Shown here piece by piece: positions 46,889 through 55,941 of a stretch of DNA of 64,000 nucleotides (positions within the stretch are counted from its first letter, which is position 1; every line of letters begins with the position of its first letter). The stretch is from the NCBI GenBank assembly GCA_947259175.1, contig CAMYKW010000008.1:21139-85138 (forward strand), written 5' to 3'. Source of the DNA: an uncultured Gammaproteobacteria bacterium (GTDB lineage Bacteria > Pseudomonadota > Gammaproteobacteria > Arenicellales > JAANXG01). A program made the position numbers and the translations under genes. The notes below the pieces were generated by a model that had not been told where the DNA came from, did not search any database, and saw only the letters and a list, made by a program, of their open reading frames with translations.

Positions 46889-48553
46889 TCACAGAACCTT
46901 GCCCAGGGCCTGCAGCGTGGCGACGACGGGCGCTTGCAGGTGAACGCGCAATATTCGTCGTCCCCGCTCTTTCAGGACGTTGAAGTCGCCCGTGGCCTGG
47001 GCCGTGATCAGTTGCTGGAAAGAATGGCCCTGCCCCGGAATTGCCGCGTCATGCTCAGGTTCCGCGGTAAACTGCAGGAAGATGCCGGAGTTCGGCCCGC
47101 CCTTGTGCAGCTGGCCGCTGGAATGCAGGTAGCGGGGGCCGTACGCCAGGCAAGTTACCACCCCAAAGCGCGTCTCTAGACGCTGACGAATCGCGTACAG
47201 CGCGGAATCCACCTCGGGCGACGGCGGCAGATAGGCGAGCACTGCCAGATAGTCGCCGGGGCGCACCTCCGCCGCCAGTTTTTTCACCGCCCCGACAGCG
47301 TCGTCCGCTGCGACCGCATAGCGCGGGTCGCCGAACCATTCGCAAACGTCGTCTTTGTACAGGCTCGTTGCATCGCCCGCCACGGTGCCGCTTTTGACGG
47401 CTTCCAGGGATTCTCTGGTCGCGGTCTTCGCGGCGGCCACGTCCGGTTCGTCGAACGGATTGATGCCGAGTTTGTACGCCGCCACGGCGGTAGTGAATTC
47501 CCACCTGAAAAATTCCGCGCCGAGATCGGCCAGCTCATCGATTGTCCAATGGAAAACCGGATGACCGAGGTCGCCCAAGCGATCCAGCCGCTGCGCCAGC
47601 GCGGGCTCTTGTTCAGCGGCAGTGGTGATGGAGACAAACACCTGATCGCCATGGCTCGACCCCGGTATCGGATTGTCCACGGGGACGATCCCCTGCCCTT
47701 CCTTGCCGGTGCTCTCCGCCACCAACTGCTCGATCCAGGCACCCAGCGGCGCGAGGCTGGGCGACAACAACAGCGTCATCTTGTCTCTGCCGGCCTGCGC
47801 CAGTTCCGCGAGCGCCGCTCCCAAATGAACCGGAGTGTTGTCGGTGGGGTCGGCTGAGGGCCTGGTGTCGTCGGCGGCGCGGGCGGCGCCGTTGATCAAC
47901 GCCTCGAGGTCGATTCCGAGCAATGCGGCGGGGAGCATGCCGAAATACGTCAGCGCCGAATAACGTCCGCCGACATCCGCCGGTGCCAGGAAGCAATCGC
48001 GAAAATTTCGTTGTGCGGCCAGCTCTTGCAAGGAGGTCCCGGGATCGGTAACGGCGACGAAATGCTCCCCCGGGGCATCGGCACCGGCCTCCAGTCGATG
48101 GTAGAAGTACTCGAACAAAGACGAGGTCTCGGTGGTGGTGCCCGATTTGCTGGAAACCACAAACAGCGTATCCGCTAAGTTCAGCGTCGTCTCCACCGCG
48201 CGGATCGCGTCCGGGGCGGTGGTATCCAGCACCTTGAGTTGCGGATATCCCGGCGCTGAACCGAAGGCCTTGTTCAACACCTCGGGAGCCAGGCTGGACC
48301 CCCCCATCCCCAACAGCACCACCGTCGTGTATCCATGCTCCCGCACCTGATCGGCAAATCGCGTAAGCCGCCCAATGCGCTCCGGCGTCCAATCCACCGC
48401 GTTGAGCCAACCGAGACGATTGAGTATGTCCTGTTGTACGTCGGCGTGGGTCGACCACAAGCTGGGGTCCTTGCGCCACATGCGTTCGGAGATTTGTGCC
48501 ACCGATTTCGCGTCGAGCGTGGAGACCGCGATTGCGCGTGTTTCTATTCTCAT
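46889..48553 (-). CDS. Glucose-6-phosphate isomerase, TalPgi C-terminal type (stand-alone)
   Basis: 554 residues with SIS-fold isomerase motifs: VVLLGMGGSSLAPEVLN, FVVSSKSGTTTETSSLFEYF, a VGGRYSALTYFGMLPAALL block, IPGSSHGDQVFVSI, and LHKGGPNSGIFLQFT. The sequence pattern follows the isomerase half of bifunctional transaldolase/phosphoglucose isomerase proteins, not classical E. coli Pgi. The transaldolase half is absent and not coded next to it. It should interconvert glucose-6-phosphate and fructose-6-phosphate. The creatininase-family gene ends 3 bases upstream. Confidence 0.85.
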   Translation of the reverse strand: MRIETRAIAVSTLDAKSVAQISERMWRKDPSLWSTHADVQQDILNRLGWLNAVDWTPERIGRLTRFADQVREHGYTTVVLLGMGGSSLAPEVLNKAFGSAPGYPQLKVLDTTAPDAIRAVETTLNLADTLFVVSSKSGTTTETSSLFEYFYHRLEAGADAPGEHFVAVTDPGTSLQELAAQRNFRDCFLAPADVGGRYSALTYFGMLPAALLGIDLEALINGAARAADDTRPSADPTDNTPVHLGAALAELAQAGRDKMTLLLSPSLAPLGAWIEQLVAESTGKEGQGIVPVDNPIPGSSHGDQVFVSITTAAEQEPALAQRLDRLGDLGHPVFHWTIDELADLGAEFFRWEFTTAVAAYKLGINPFDEPDVAAAKTATRESLEAVKSGTVAGDATSLYKDDVCEWFGDPRYAVAADDAVGAVKKLAAEVRPGDYLAVLAYLPPSPEVDSALYAIRQRLETRFGVVTCLAYGPRYLHSSGQLHKGGPNSGIFLQFTAEPEHDAAIPGQGHSFQQLITAQATGDFNVLKERGRRILRVHLQAPVVATLQALGKVL

Positions 48554-48556
48554 TTT

Positions 48557-49321
48557 TTAAGGTACCGGTCTTTGGGTGATAATCTGATCGAAATAGTCGG
48601 ATATGTCGTTAAGCATCGCGTCGAGCAGCATACGGCCTTTTTCCCGGCTCGCCAATGTCGGGTCTCCGGTGACGCCCGCGGGAGAATAATTGGGATCGTT
48701 TCTATCGTGTCGCCGCAGCGGACCGTCTTGCAGCGGCCGGTCCCATGCCACGGCCTGGTTCATGTCGACCACGTCGGTGTCGATGGCGAGCATCAGGGAA
48801 GTCTCGCGCTCGTCGGCATGGCCGCCATGACGTTGTCCAAGTGCGCTGTTTGTCAGTTGCACAAAGCACGGTGCGTCGTAAACGTTAATCACGTGACTGC
48901 CGGGTAACTCCGCGCTCACCCTCGCCAATGTCGTTTTCGTGCTCACCCCGGTGTTGAGAATCACCACCGTCTGTAAGCGATGACGATAGATCCCGGATAG
49001 AATGTCGCGCACCATCGCCGCAAAAGTGTGTTCCGAAAGGGAACAGCTGCCCGGATATTCACTGAATGCCGGATAATGTCCATAGCTCACCGTGGGCCAC
49101 ACGAGGACTTCGAATCTTTCGGTGATTCTTTGCGCGAGCCATTCAACCTGAATTTGGTCGGTGTTCATGGGAAGGTGGCGCCCGTGCTCCTTGGCGCCCG
49201 CCCCGACCGGTAACACACCGATGGCGCCATCGGCGATCCGCCTGTCGACTTCCGCCCAGGACAGCGGAGCGACGAAAGCGCCGGGTGTGGCCGGTGTGGT
49301 TTGGTGGGATTTGCCATTCAT
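48557..49321 (-). CDS. Creatininase-family amidohydrolase
   Basis: 254 residues. Metal-binding motifs: VLPVGAGAKEHGRHLPMNTD (Glu, His, Asp ligands) at about 37-56 and HGGHADERETSLML (Glu ligand region) at about 165-178. GHYPAFSEYPGSCSLSEHTF is the middle block. Family members hydrolyse cyclic amides such as creatinine or act in cofactor maturation (MftE-like) and flavin or pterin degradation; substrate unknown here. First of a minus-strand group with the isomerase gene 3 bases downstream. Confidence 0.87.
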   Translation of the reverse strand: MNGKSHQTTPATPGAFVAPLSWAEVDRRIADGAIGVLPVGAGAKEHGRHLPMNTDQIQVEWLAQRITERFEVLVWPTVSYGHYPAFSEYPGSCSLSEHTFAAMVRDILSGIYRHRLQTVVILNTGVSTKTTLARVSAELPGSHVINVYDAPCFVQLTNSALGQRHGGHADERETSLMLAIDTDVVDMNQAVAWDRPLQDGPLRRHDRNDPNYSPAGVTGDPTLASREKGRMLLDAMLNDISDYFDQIITQRPVP

Positions 49322-49418
49322 AGCCGCTATTATACAGTCGCGGAAACTGACCTCTTGTGTAAACGGTTGTCTATTGGATCGGCGCCGGCGGATTTAACGG
49401 CGGCAATGACGCACATCG

Positions 49419-50957
49419 ATGCCCTCGCGATTCTTGCATGAATATTTCTCAGTAGTGATTCTGAGCGCCTTCGTCAGCGTTCTCCTTTCCGTGTGGTGCG
49501 TTTATATCGATCCGATAGTCAACAACGATGGGATCCAGTACTTCCGAGTTGCGCAACGGCTCATCGATGGCGAATGGCAACAGGCGGTCGCCATTCATCA
49601 TTGGCCGTTTTACTCGATGCTGATCGCGGCGACCAGCAAGGTGACCGGACTCAGCATTGAGCTCTCCGCGCATGCCGTCAACGCAGGATTATTCGTGCTG
49701 CTGGTGGTAGGGTTTATCGCGGCGGTGGCGGAGCTGGGCGGCGACCGCCGCGTGGTGGTGCTCGCCGCACTGGTAATCCTGCTGTTACCCGGCTTGAATA
49801 AATACCGATCTTTTGTCATCCGCGACACCGGGTACCTGGCGTCCTATCTCTGGTCGCTGGTGTTCTTGTTCCGTTACTGGAAAAAACCAGAAGGTAAGTC
49901 GATTGTTGCGTGGGCGGCGTGCTCGATTGCGGCGTTTCTGTTTCGAATTGAAGGTGCCGCATTTCTGCTATTCATGCCCGCTGTCATCCTGGGGCGCCGA
50001 TTCTCAAACTCAGCGTTGTATCGTTTGGCCATCTTGGTTGCGCTGCTGCTGCTCGGGATAGTGTTGTTCGCTGTGTTTTCATTGTGGACCTTGAGTTCCG
50101 AGTTGGGCGCAGATCAAGCCAAGGTGTTTTCGCACCCGATCGCCAGTTTGGGCATGGCATGGGAACGGATTACCGCCGAGCTGTGGTTCAAATTGCACGC
50201 CTTGAGACAAGAGTTTCTGGGCGAGTTTTCAGGCAAGTACGCATACGCAGTTTTTCTGTTCACGCTGATTACGATTGTTGTCGTTGAGGTGCTGCGCAAG
50301 CTGCTGCTCGTGTACGGCATCCTGGGAGTACATGCATACTGGCGCGAGCTGGCGTTTCCCGAGCAGGCGCTGCGTCCCCTGTGGCTGGCGCTGGTAATGG
50401 TAAACCTGCTGATAGTGAGCCTGTTTACGTTGACGAAGTTGTTTCTCGCCGGCCGTTATACCCTGGGTCTGGTAATCACCATACTGCTCGCGGCGCCATT
50501 CAGTATTGCGTATTTCTACAGTAGCTGGCGCGAGCCGCATCAGCGGGCGCGTACGGTATATCGCTGGACGTTTCCGGTATTGGCTGTGGTGCTGCTTGCG
50601 GTTGGTATCAAGGGCCTGGACCGGTTTACCGACAAGCGCTATCTCAAGGCCGCGGGCAGGTGGGTTGCGGCACACAGCGCACCCGGGGAAAAATTTTACA
50701 GCAATAATCGCGCGGTGATCTATTATTCGGGGAAACCAGCGTTCCGCGACGGCGCCAAATATGATTGGGCTGAGACCATGAAGACAGTGTGGAGCGGGGA
50801 CTGGAAGCGTTATGACTATATTGCGGTGCAGGTCAGCGGCGATCGGCCCGACCAGGAACAGCGTTTGCTGAGCAAACTGGGAATGCGTCCGATTCAGACA
50901 TTCGAGAACCGAAAGGGCGACCGCGTTGTATTGTTCAAAACGCGTGGCGGTACCTGA
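49419..50957 (+). CDS. Polytopic GT-C-like glycosyltransferase or mannosyltransferase-type membrane protein
   Basis: 512 residues with about ten hydrophobic helices (e.g. VVILSAFVSVLLSVWCVYI, VVVLAALVILLLPGL, LAILVALLLLGIVLFAVFSL, WTFPVLAVVLLAVGIKGL). The first large loop has YIDPIVNNDGIQYFRVAQRL, an acidic (Asp-containing) motif in the place where GT-C glycosyltransferases carry their catalytic Asp. The C-terminal ~110 residues are soluble (KAAGRWVAAHSAPGEKFYSN). This suggests a lipid-linked-sugar transferase acting at the periplasmic face, for example on LPS or a surface polymer; the adjoining LPS core genes are consistent. Identity below family level is uncertain. Confidence 0.65.
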   Translation: MPSRFLHEYFSVVILSAFVSVLLSVWCVYIDPIVNNDGIQYFRVAQRLIDGEWQQAVAIHHWPFYSMLIAATSKVTGLSIELSAHAVNAGLFVLLVVGFIAAVAELGGDRRVVVLAALVILLLPGLNKYRSFVIRDTGYLASYLWSLVFLFRYWKKPEGKSIVAWAACSIAAFLFRIEGAAFLLFMPAVILGRRFSNSALYRLAILVALLLLGIVLFAVFSLWTLSSELGADQAKVFSHPIASLGMAWERITAELWFKLHALRQEFLGEFSGKYAYAVFLFTLITIVVVEVLRKLLLVYGILGVHAYWRELAFPEQALRPLWLALVMVNLLIVSLFTLTKLFLAGRYTLGLVITILLAAPFSIAYFYSSWREPHQRARTVYRWTFPVLAVVLLAVGIKGLDRFTDKRYLKAAGRWVAAHSAPGEKFYSNNRAVIYYSGKPAFRDGAKYDWAETMKTVWSGDWKRYDYIAVQVSGDRPDQEQRLLSKLGMRPIQTFENRKGDRVVLFKTRGGT

Positions 50958-51052
50958 CACCCCCCAAGGCCCGGACTTGCGCCGGCCGCTGAGCATCGCT
51001 GCGGTACGCATTCCGCGCCAACGCGGCACTCATCGCCAGCGGTTATACGGTA

Positions 51053-51754
51053 CTACGCCGAGTCGGAGGGCCACTCGTTGTGATCCGGAATCGCGGCTTG
51101 TAGGTTTCGGTGCAGCGCGGATCCTGCGTCCCAATTGCGCAGCAACCGTGACCGATCGCGTCGGTAGGCGCGTGCAAACCGCGATGGCTTTTGGTGTTCC
51201 TGCGCGGCGTCCAGGTCCAGTACAACGACACGGCCGGCGCTGATCAGCAGGTTGGAGGCCTTCATGTCGCCATGGCTGATGCGATGGGCATGCATTTTGC
51301 CGAAGATTTCTTTGATGTCGGCGATGACGCCTTCGCTATCGGGACTGTCCGCCAGGTAATCGAGACAGAGGCGGCCGTCGACGTACTCGGATATGTAATA
51401 GGAGCGTCCCCGCAACGGGCCCAGCCTGTTTTCAATCATGGCCACCGGCCGAGCGGTGCAGATGCCGATGTCTATGAACCGGTGGGCAAACCTCCAACAT
51501 CGCGCAGCGCGGGTGGGGCGCACGGATCTTCGCACGAAGTGCCATGGGTTCTTGGTGTTGAAGCGTTTTATGACGAATTGTTGATCGCCCCCGGTTACCC
51601 GGGATACCGTCGTTGTGCGATCGTGCTTATAGCGGGTTCCAGCTCCGTTTTCGGACAGAAAATCATCGGGGCCGGCGAGCAGGGAGCGCAACAAGGGTGA
51701 ATCGTACTGCTCGTGGTAGATGGCTAACTGCGCTAGGCGGCTTCGTGTGATCAC
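51053..51754 (-). CDS. Lipopolysaccharide kinase (InaA/RfaP-like family)
   Basis: 233 residues from a GTG at 51754. It is a small eukaryotic-like kinase: FVIKRFNTKNPW with the ATP lysine, YYISEYVDGRLCLDYL hinge, catalytic loop RISHGDMKASNLLI and metal-binding VVVLDLDAAQEH. The family phosphorylates LPS core sugars in the cytosol. It ends the minus-strand core operon, 66 bases after the waaG-waaP fusion; Pseudomonas has a homologous kinase gene after waaP. Exact sugar target not known. Confidence 0.87.
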   Translation of the reverse strand: MITRSRLAQLAIYHEQYDSPLLRSLLAGPDDFLSENGAGTRYKHDRTTTVSRVTGGDQQFVIKRFNTKNPWHFVRRSVRPTRAARCWRFAHRFIDIGICTARPVAMIENRLGPLRGRSYYISEYVDGRLCLDYLADSPDSEGVIADIKEIFGKMHAHRISHGDMKASNLLISAGRVVVLDLDAAQEHQKPSRFARAYRRDRSRLLRNWDAGSALHRNLQAAIPDHNEWPSDSA

Positions 51755-51820
51755 GGCGTCATTGTGTCGGTGGCCGGCTCTGCATCTGAGGCGGCGAGGC
51801 GTGTATCCGGGTCATGGCAT

Positions 51821-53857
51821 TCAGTGTGGCGCCGTTGTGGAGACCGCCGCCTGCCTTTTGGCGGACGAGACTGCGATATGCGTTTTGTGGCGCTCTTGTT
51901 CGTACAGGTTCAGCGCCCGGCGTTCAACACGATGCCAGAACTGTTGATTGTCGCTGAGCGCATCGCGTAACGGTTTTCCGTCATAGGCCGTTATGAATCG
52001 GAACAAATCCCTCCGCGTCAAACCGATATCCATGCTCGAGTAATACAAGCCGGCAATGTCCTTGATCAACCAGCGTTTCGGTGTGCGCCGTCTCAGTTGC
52101 ATACGATGCAGGTCGATGACGTAGACCTTGGATCGATCCGGCGCCGGGCCTTGCGAATCAGCGCCGATCTCCAACAGCAGGTGGCACAGATACAAATCGC
52201 GGTGATTGGCGCCGCTGCCATGCATAGCGCGCGCAATGCGCGCGGTTTCTCTGATCAACCATCGCTTGAAGCGTTGCTGCGCAGGAGTCTGCGGTGGATT
52301 TTCTTGCCACTGACTACAGTATTCCTCCAGGGACACGGTCGCCGGAACTTCCTCGGTGACGATGAACGAGCGTCTGCGAGCGGGATTGCCGCCCGAGTTC
52401 CCATAAGCGACGACGTGCATCGTATCGATGTCCAGCCGCTGCAGCAGATGGACTCCGAGCCACTCATTATCCGCGCCGGTCACCGGCATGCGGAAACATA
52501 GCAAATTCCTGGCGATTTCCCGCCACCCCACCCCGCTGTGCGCTTTCAGGAAATAAGCCTTCCCGCGCCGCGTGAACCGCAGCGTTTGACGCCCCGGCGC
52601 CCGCCGATACACCTCCCCGGAGATGCCCATCACATCTTCGAAATCATCCGCACCGTCCAACGCCTTGCGGAAATCGTCATGCAACCAGAGCATAGCCGGC
52701 TTGCCCCGGCGGCCCTCGGACGCCGCGGTCTCGGCGGCACGGTCCCGGGTCCACCGCTCCATCATGTCAACCGCGCGGTCGGGCATGGTGTACAACTCGG
52801 CGTTGTTGCGATACGCCAGTCCGTTGTTTTTCCACGCGGCGCGTTGGTCGCTGATCAACATCTCCGCGAGCGCTTGGTTCAGATCTTGTTGCGAAAAAGG
52901 CGACGCCAGCACGCGCCCCGCCTGCGCGGCCGTTACATGTGGCGCATAGCCGCACACATCCGTGGTCAACACCGGAAGCCCGGCGGTAATTGCTTCGAGC
53001 AGGATCAAACCCGTGTTTTCCCAGTAGGCAGGGTGAATGAGCAGGTCCCCGGCACATAACAGCTCGGGTACGTCGGAACGGCCGCCCAGAAAACGCACGT
53101 TTTCGAGAACGCTTAAGCTTCGCGCCAGGCGCCGAAACGGTTTGGCGTTGTCCTGTCCGACAACGAGCAGTCGGCTACGCTTGAGTTGATCCGCCGGTAG
53201 TCCCGCCAGCGCCTCGATGGCGCGATCCAGTCCTTTGGTCTTGAATCCGGAGCCGACAAATAAAATCAGAAACGTGTGACCGCCGATGCCCAGCTCGCGG
53301 CGAACCCGGTCCACCGTCTGTGAGCTGCAATCGCGGAGTCGGCGCCGGTCCAGAGCCGGAGGCAACTGGGCGAAGCGGTTATCTGCTGTTGCATACAACT
53401 GTTGATAAACAGTCCGCTCGCGGTCTGAAAGACACAGGATTTTGGTAGCGCTGTCAGGCCCGAATACCGAACGTTCGAACTTTTGATAATGCAGATAGCG
53501 CGGGGTCAACCGATATGCGGAACCGTGCCGGATTCGCGCTCGTCCCGCATAGCAAAAATCAGCCGCGTAATAGATATCGAGCCCCGGCATTTTGTTGAAT
53601 CCAACCACGGCGTCATAGGAATCCGCGGCCAGCCGGTTATGAAGCCTGCGATGATAACTCGCCGCCCGTGCGTGATTGGTCAGTCCCGCGGTGGGGATGA
53701 TCTCCACCGCCACGTCGTCGGGAATCGGGCCCTGCCATTCTCTGCAAAACACCGCCACTGCGTGGCCGCGTCGATTGCACTCGTCGATAATGCGCAGCAT
53801 GTCGCGGGACAATCCGCTGTAGGGGAAGTGTTTGTAGACGCAGAGCGCGAAGCGCAT
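51821..53857 (-). CDS. waaG-waaP: Fused LPS glucosyltransferase WaaG and core heptose kinase WaaP
   Basis: 678 residues from the ATG at 53857, 4 bases after galE stops (GGATGA as ribosome-binding site); the frame extends to 53989 inside galE but without homology. Residues 1 to about 375 are a GT-4 glycosyltransferase of WaaG type: MRFALCVYKHFPYSGLSRDM, FVGSGFKTKGLDRAIEAL, and nucleotide-sugar motif HPAYWENTGLILLEAITAG. After a short charged linker (about 375-388), residues 389-678 are a WaaP kinase: ATP Lys438 in KAYFLKAHSGVGW, FIVTEEVP, GANHRDLYLCHLLL (catalytic Asp554) and VYVIDLHRM (Asp582). In Pseudomonas these are separate neighbouring genes. The fusion should add glucose to, and phosphorylate, the inner-core heptose I/II region. 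Confidence 0.92.
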   Translation of the reverse strand: MRFALCVYKHFPYSGLSRDMLRIIDECNRRGHAVAVFCREWQGPIPDDVAVEIIPTAGLTNHARAASYHRRLHNRLAADSYDAVVGFNKMPGLDIYYAADFCYAGRARIRHGSAYRLTPRYLHYQKFERSVFGPDSATKILCLSDRERTVYQQLYATADNRFAQLPPALDRRRLRDCSSQTVDRVRRELGIGGHTFLILFVGSGFKTKGLDRAIEALAGLPADQLKRSRLLVVGQDNAKPFRRLARSLSVLENVRFLGGRSDVPELLCAGDLLIHPAYWENTGLILLEAITAGLPVLTTDVCGYAPHVTAAQAGRVLASPFSQQDLNQALAEMLISDQRAAWKNNGLAYRNNAELYTMPDRAVDMMERWTRDRAAETAASEGRRGKPAMLWLHDDFRKALDGADDFEDVMGISGEVYRRAPGRQTLRFTRRGKAYFLKAHSGVGWREIARNLLCFRMPVTGADNEWLGVHLLQRLDIDTMHVVAYGNSGGNPARRRSFIVTEEVPATVSLEEYCSQWQENPPQTPAQQRFKRWLIRETARIARAMHGSGANHRDLYLCHLLLEIGADSQGPAPDRSKVYVIDLHRMQLRRRTPKRWLIKDIAGLYYSSMDIGLTRRDLFRFITAYDGKPLRDALSDNQQFWHRVERRALNLYEQERHKTHIAVSSAKRQAAVSTTAPH

Positions 53858-53861
53858 GGTG

Positions 53862-54908
53862 TCATCCGCTCTGGGTCCGGTTCCGGTGCTGCCGTTGAAG
53901 CGCCGCCAGTCCCGCCTCCCATTGGTAGGCCGTGTCGCAGATGAGTTCCAGTTCGTCGTAGTCGGGCCGCCAGTGCAGCACCTCGTCAATTCTGGTCTTG
54001 TCGGCGATCAGAACCGGGGGGTCACCGGCCCGGCGCGGGGCCTCCGTCAGATTCAGTGTGACCTTGCTCACCTTCTGCACGGCATCCAGGACCTGCCGCA
54101 CACTGAAACCGCGCCCGTAGCCGCAGTTCAAGGTCTGGGACGCGCCACCGTCCCGCAGGAATTCGAGGGCGGCCACATGCGCCTTGGCGAGATCCTCTAC
54201 GTGGATGTAGTCGCGTATACAAGTACCGTCCTCGGTGTCGTAATCGGTGCCGAAAATGGCGACTTGTTCGCGTTTACCGCAAGCCGCCTCGCAGGCGACC
54301 TTGATCAAATGTGTGGCGTCCGGTGTCGCCTGCCCGAGCGTACCATCCACGGCCGCTCCCGCAACGTTGAAATAGCGTAACGCCACGTATTTAAAGCGTT
54401 GATCGGCGGGCTTGTTATTGATGCGGTCGCTGTTACTGAGATCTTGCAGCATCCACTCGGTTGTCAACTTCGAGAAACCGTAAGGGTTGATCGGTGCGGT
54501 GTCCGCGTGCTCATCGACGGGCAAGCGCCTGGGGATGCCGTAGACGGCGGCGCTGGATGAAAAAATGAAATGGCGTATCCCGACGTCGCGGCATGCCTCT
54601 AGCAGATGGTAGGAGGCCAGAACATTGTTCCCATAGTACTTGGCGGGATCGCTGACCGACTCCGGCACTACGATATGCCCGGCGAAATGGATCACCGCAT
54701 CGACGTCATAGTCGCGCATGACCCGACCCACCGATTCGCGATCGCCGGCATCGAGCTCAATGAAGACTGCATCGTCAGATACCGCCCATTTGTTGCCGGA
54801 ATAGAGATTATCGACCACCACGACGCGATTCCCCGCGCGGAGCAATTGGCGTGTCGTGTGGGAGCCGATGTAGCCGGCACCGCCAGTGACCAATACGGTT
54901 TGCGGCAT
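53862..54908 (-). CDS. galE: UDP-glucose 4-epimerase
   Basis: 348 residues. Extended SDR with VLVTGGAGYIGSHTTRQLL at the N terminus, IHFAGHIVVPESVSDP, SSSAAVYG, catalytic NPYGFSKLTTEW (Tyr-x-x-x-Lys) and ALRYFNVAGA. Interconverts UDP-glucose and UDP-galactose with bound NAD. It lies between waaC (4 bases upstream) and the waaG-waaP fusion, so it probably supplies UDP-galactose for the LPS core or O-antigen. Confidence 0.95.
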   Translation of the reverse strand: MPQTVLVTGGAGYIGSHTTRQLLRAGNRVVVVDNLYSGNKWAVSDDAVFIELDAGDRESVGRVMRDYDVDAVIHFAGHIVVPESVSDPAKYYGNNVLASYHLLEACRDVGIRHFIFSSSAAVYGIPRRLPVDEHADTAPINPYGFSKLTTEWMLQDLSNSDRINNKPADQRFKYVALRYFNVAGAAVDGTLGQATPDATHLIKVACEAACGKREQVAIFGTDYDTEDGTCIRDYIHVEDLAKAHVAALEFLRDGGASQTLNCGYGRGFSVRQVLDAVQKVSKVTLNLTEAPRRAGDPPVLIADKTRIDEVLHWRPDYDELELICDTAYQWEAGLAALQRQHRNRTQSG

Positions 54909-54912
54909 AGAC

Positions 54913-55941
54913 CTAGTTCTTTGTTTTGAGGTTGGCCCGAAGTGTACCCCACACCCTGGCAGGTGGCACGGTCGCGTAACATGCCGGCGTCACCGCTGCG
55001 GCGCCGGAATAACCGCAGCGGCGGGACAAGCACGGGGCGCAGGCAAAGTCGGCGACCAGATGATGTTGTTGCGCCGCCCGGGTTCCGGTGAGTCGTGGGT
55101 CGGTGGCGCCGTAGATCGATACGCACGGGACAGTGAGCGCGGCCGCCAGGTGGCCGAGGCCGGTATCCACGGCGACGGCGCCCGCCGCCCCGGCGATCAC
55201 GCCGGCGAGTCCGGACAGGTCCAGGTCGGGCAAGACGCGCGCCCGTTTGTTATCGGCGGCCAGCCGTTCGGCGCGCGCCCTCTCGGCTGAGTTTCCGGAT
55301 GGCAACAGGACCATCCGACCGTCGCGATTGGCAAGCTGTATCAATTCCCGCCAGTAATTCTCCGGCCACAGCTTGCTCGGCCAAGTCGTGCCGTGCAGAA
55401 ACACCAGATAGCTTCGATCCGACTCAACCGCCTCTGAACACAGACGTTCGATGCAAATGCCATAGTCGACATCGGACCGTGGTAGTGGATACTGCAACGC
55501 CGCGGCAAACAGCTGCCGCAACCGGTCGATGGCGTGTTGCCGGCGGTCGATGCTGATGCGGTGACGATACAAGCACGCAGCGAGGGGTTCGCGCGCGCTG
55601 TCGCGCGCAAGTCCGTAACGACTGCCGCGCGCGATGCCGGCTACGATGGCGCTCTTGATCAGTCCTTGCGCATCCAGCACCACGTCGTAGCGGCGGCCGC
55701 GCAGTTCGCTCCACAGGCCGCGGCCATCGCGAAACAGTGCCCAGGGCCGGCGACGCCAGCGCCGGCTCGCCAGCGCGATGGTGCGGTCGACCGCCGGATG
55801 CCAGCCGGGGATGTCTGTCAACGACTCCTCAACCACCCAGTCAAAACGAATTTCCGGCCGGGCCGCAGCGGCGTCTGTCAACGCCGGCAGCGCGTGCACG
55901 ACGTCGCCGAGCGAGCTGGTTTTAACCAGGAGAACCCTCAT
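54913..55941 (-). CDS. waaC: Lipopolysaccharide heptosyltransferase I
   Basis: 342 residues from the ATG at 55941, overlapping the waaF TGA (ATGA); the longer frame to 56082 lies within waaF. GT-9 features: MRVLLVKTSSLGDVVHALPA at the start, DAQGLIKSAIVAGIARG, FLHGTTWPSKLWPENYWREL, AVDTGLGHLAAALTVPCVSI and YGATDPRLTGTRA. Transfers the first heptose to Kdo2-lipid A at the inner face of the inner membrane. Confidence 0.95.
   Translation of the reverse strand: MRVLLVKTSSLGDVVHALPALTDAAAARPEIRFDWVVEESLTDIPGWHPAVDRTIALASRRWRRRPWALFRDGRGLWSELRGRRYDVVLDAQGLIKSAIVAGIARGSRYGLARDSAREPLAACLYRHRISIDRRQHAIDRLRQLFAAALQYPLPRSDVDYGICIERLCSEAVESDRSYLVFLHGTTWPSKLWPENYWRELIQLANRDGRMVLLPSGNSAERARAERLAADNKRARVLPDLDLSGLAGVIAGAAGAVAVDTGLGHLAAALTVPCVSIYGATDPRLTGTRAAQQHHLVADFACAPCLSRRCGYSGAAAVTPACYATVPPARVWGTLRANLKTKN

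Noticed and set aside
53858..53989. Extension of the waaG-waaP frame upstream into galE
   Set aside because: The added residues lack homology, and the ATG at 53857 gives the standard WaaG N terminus with a ribosome-binding site.
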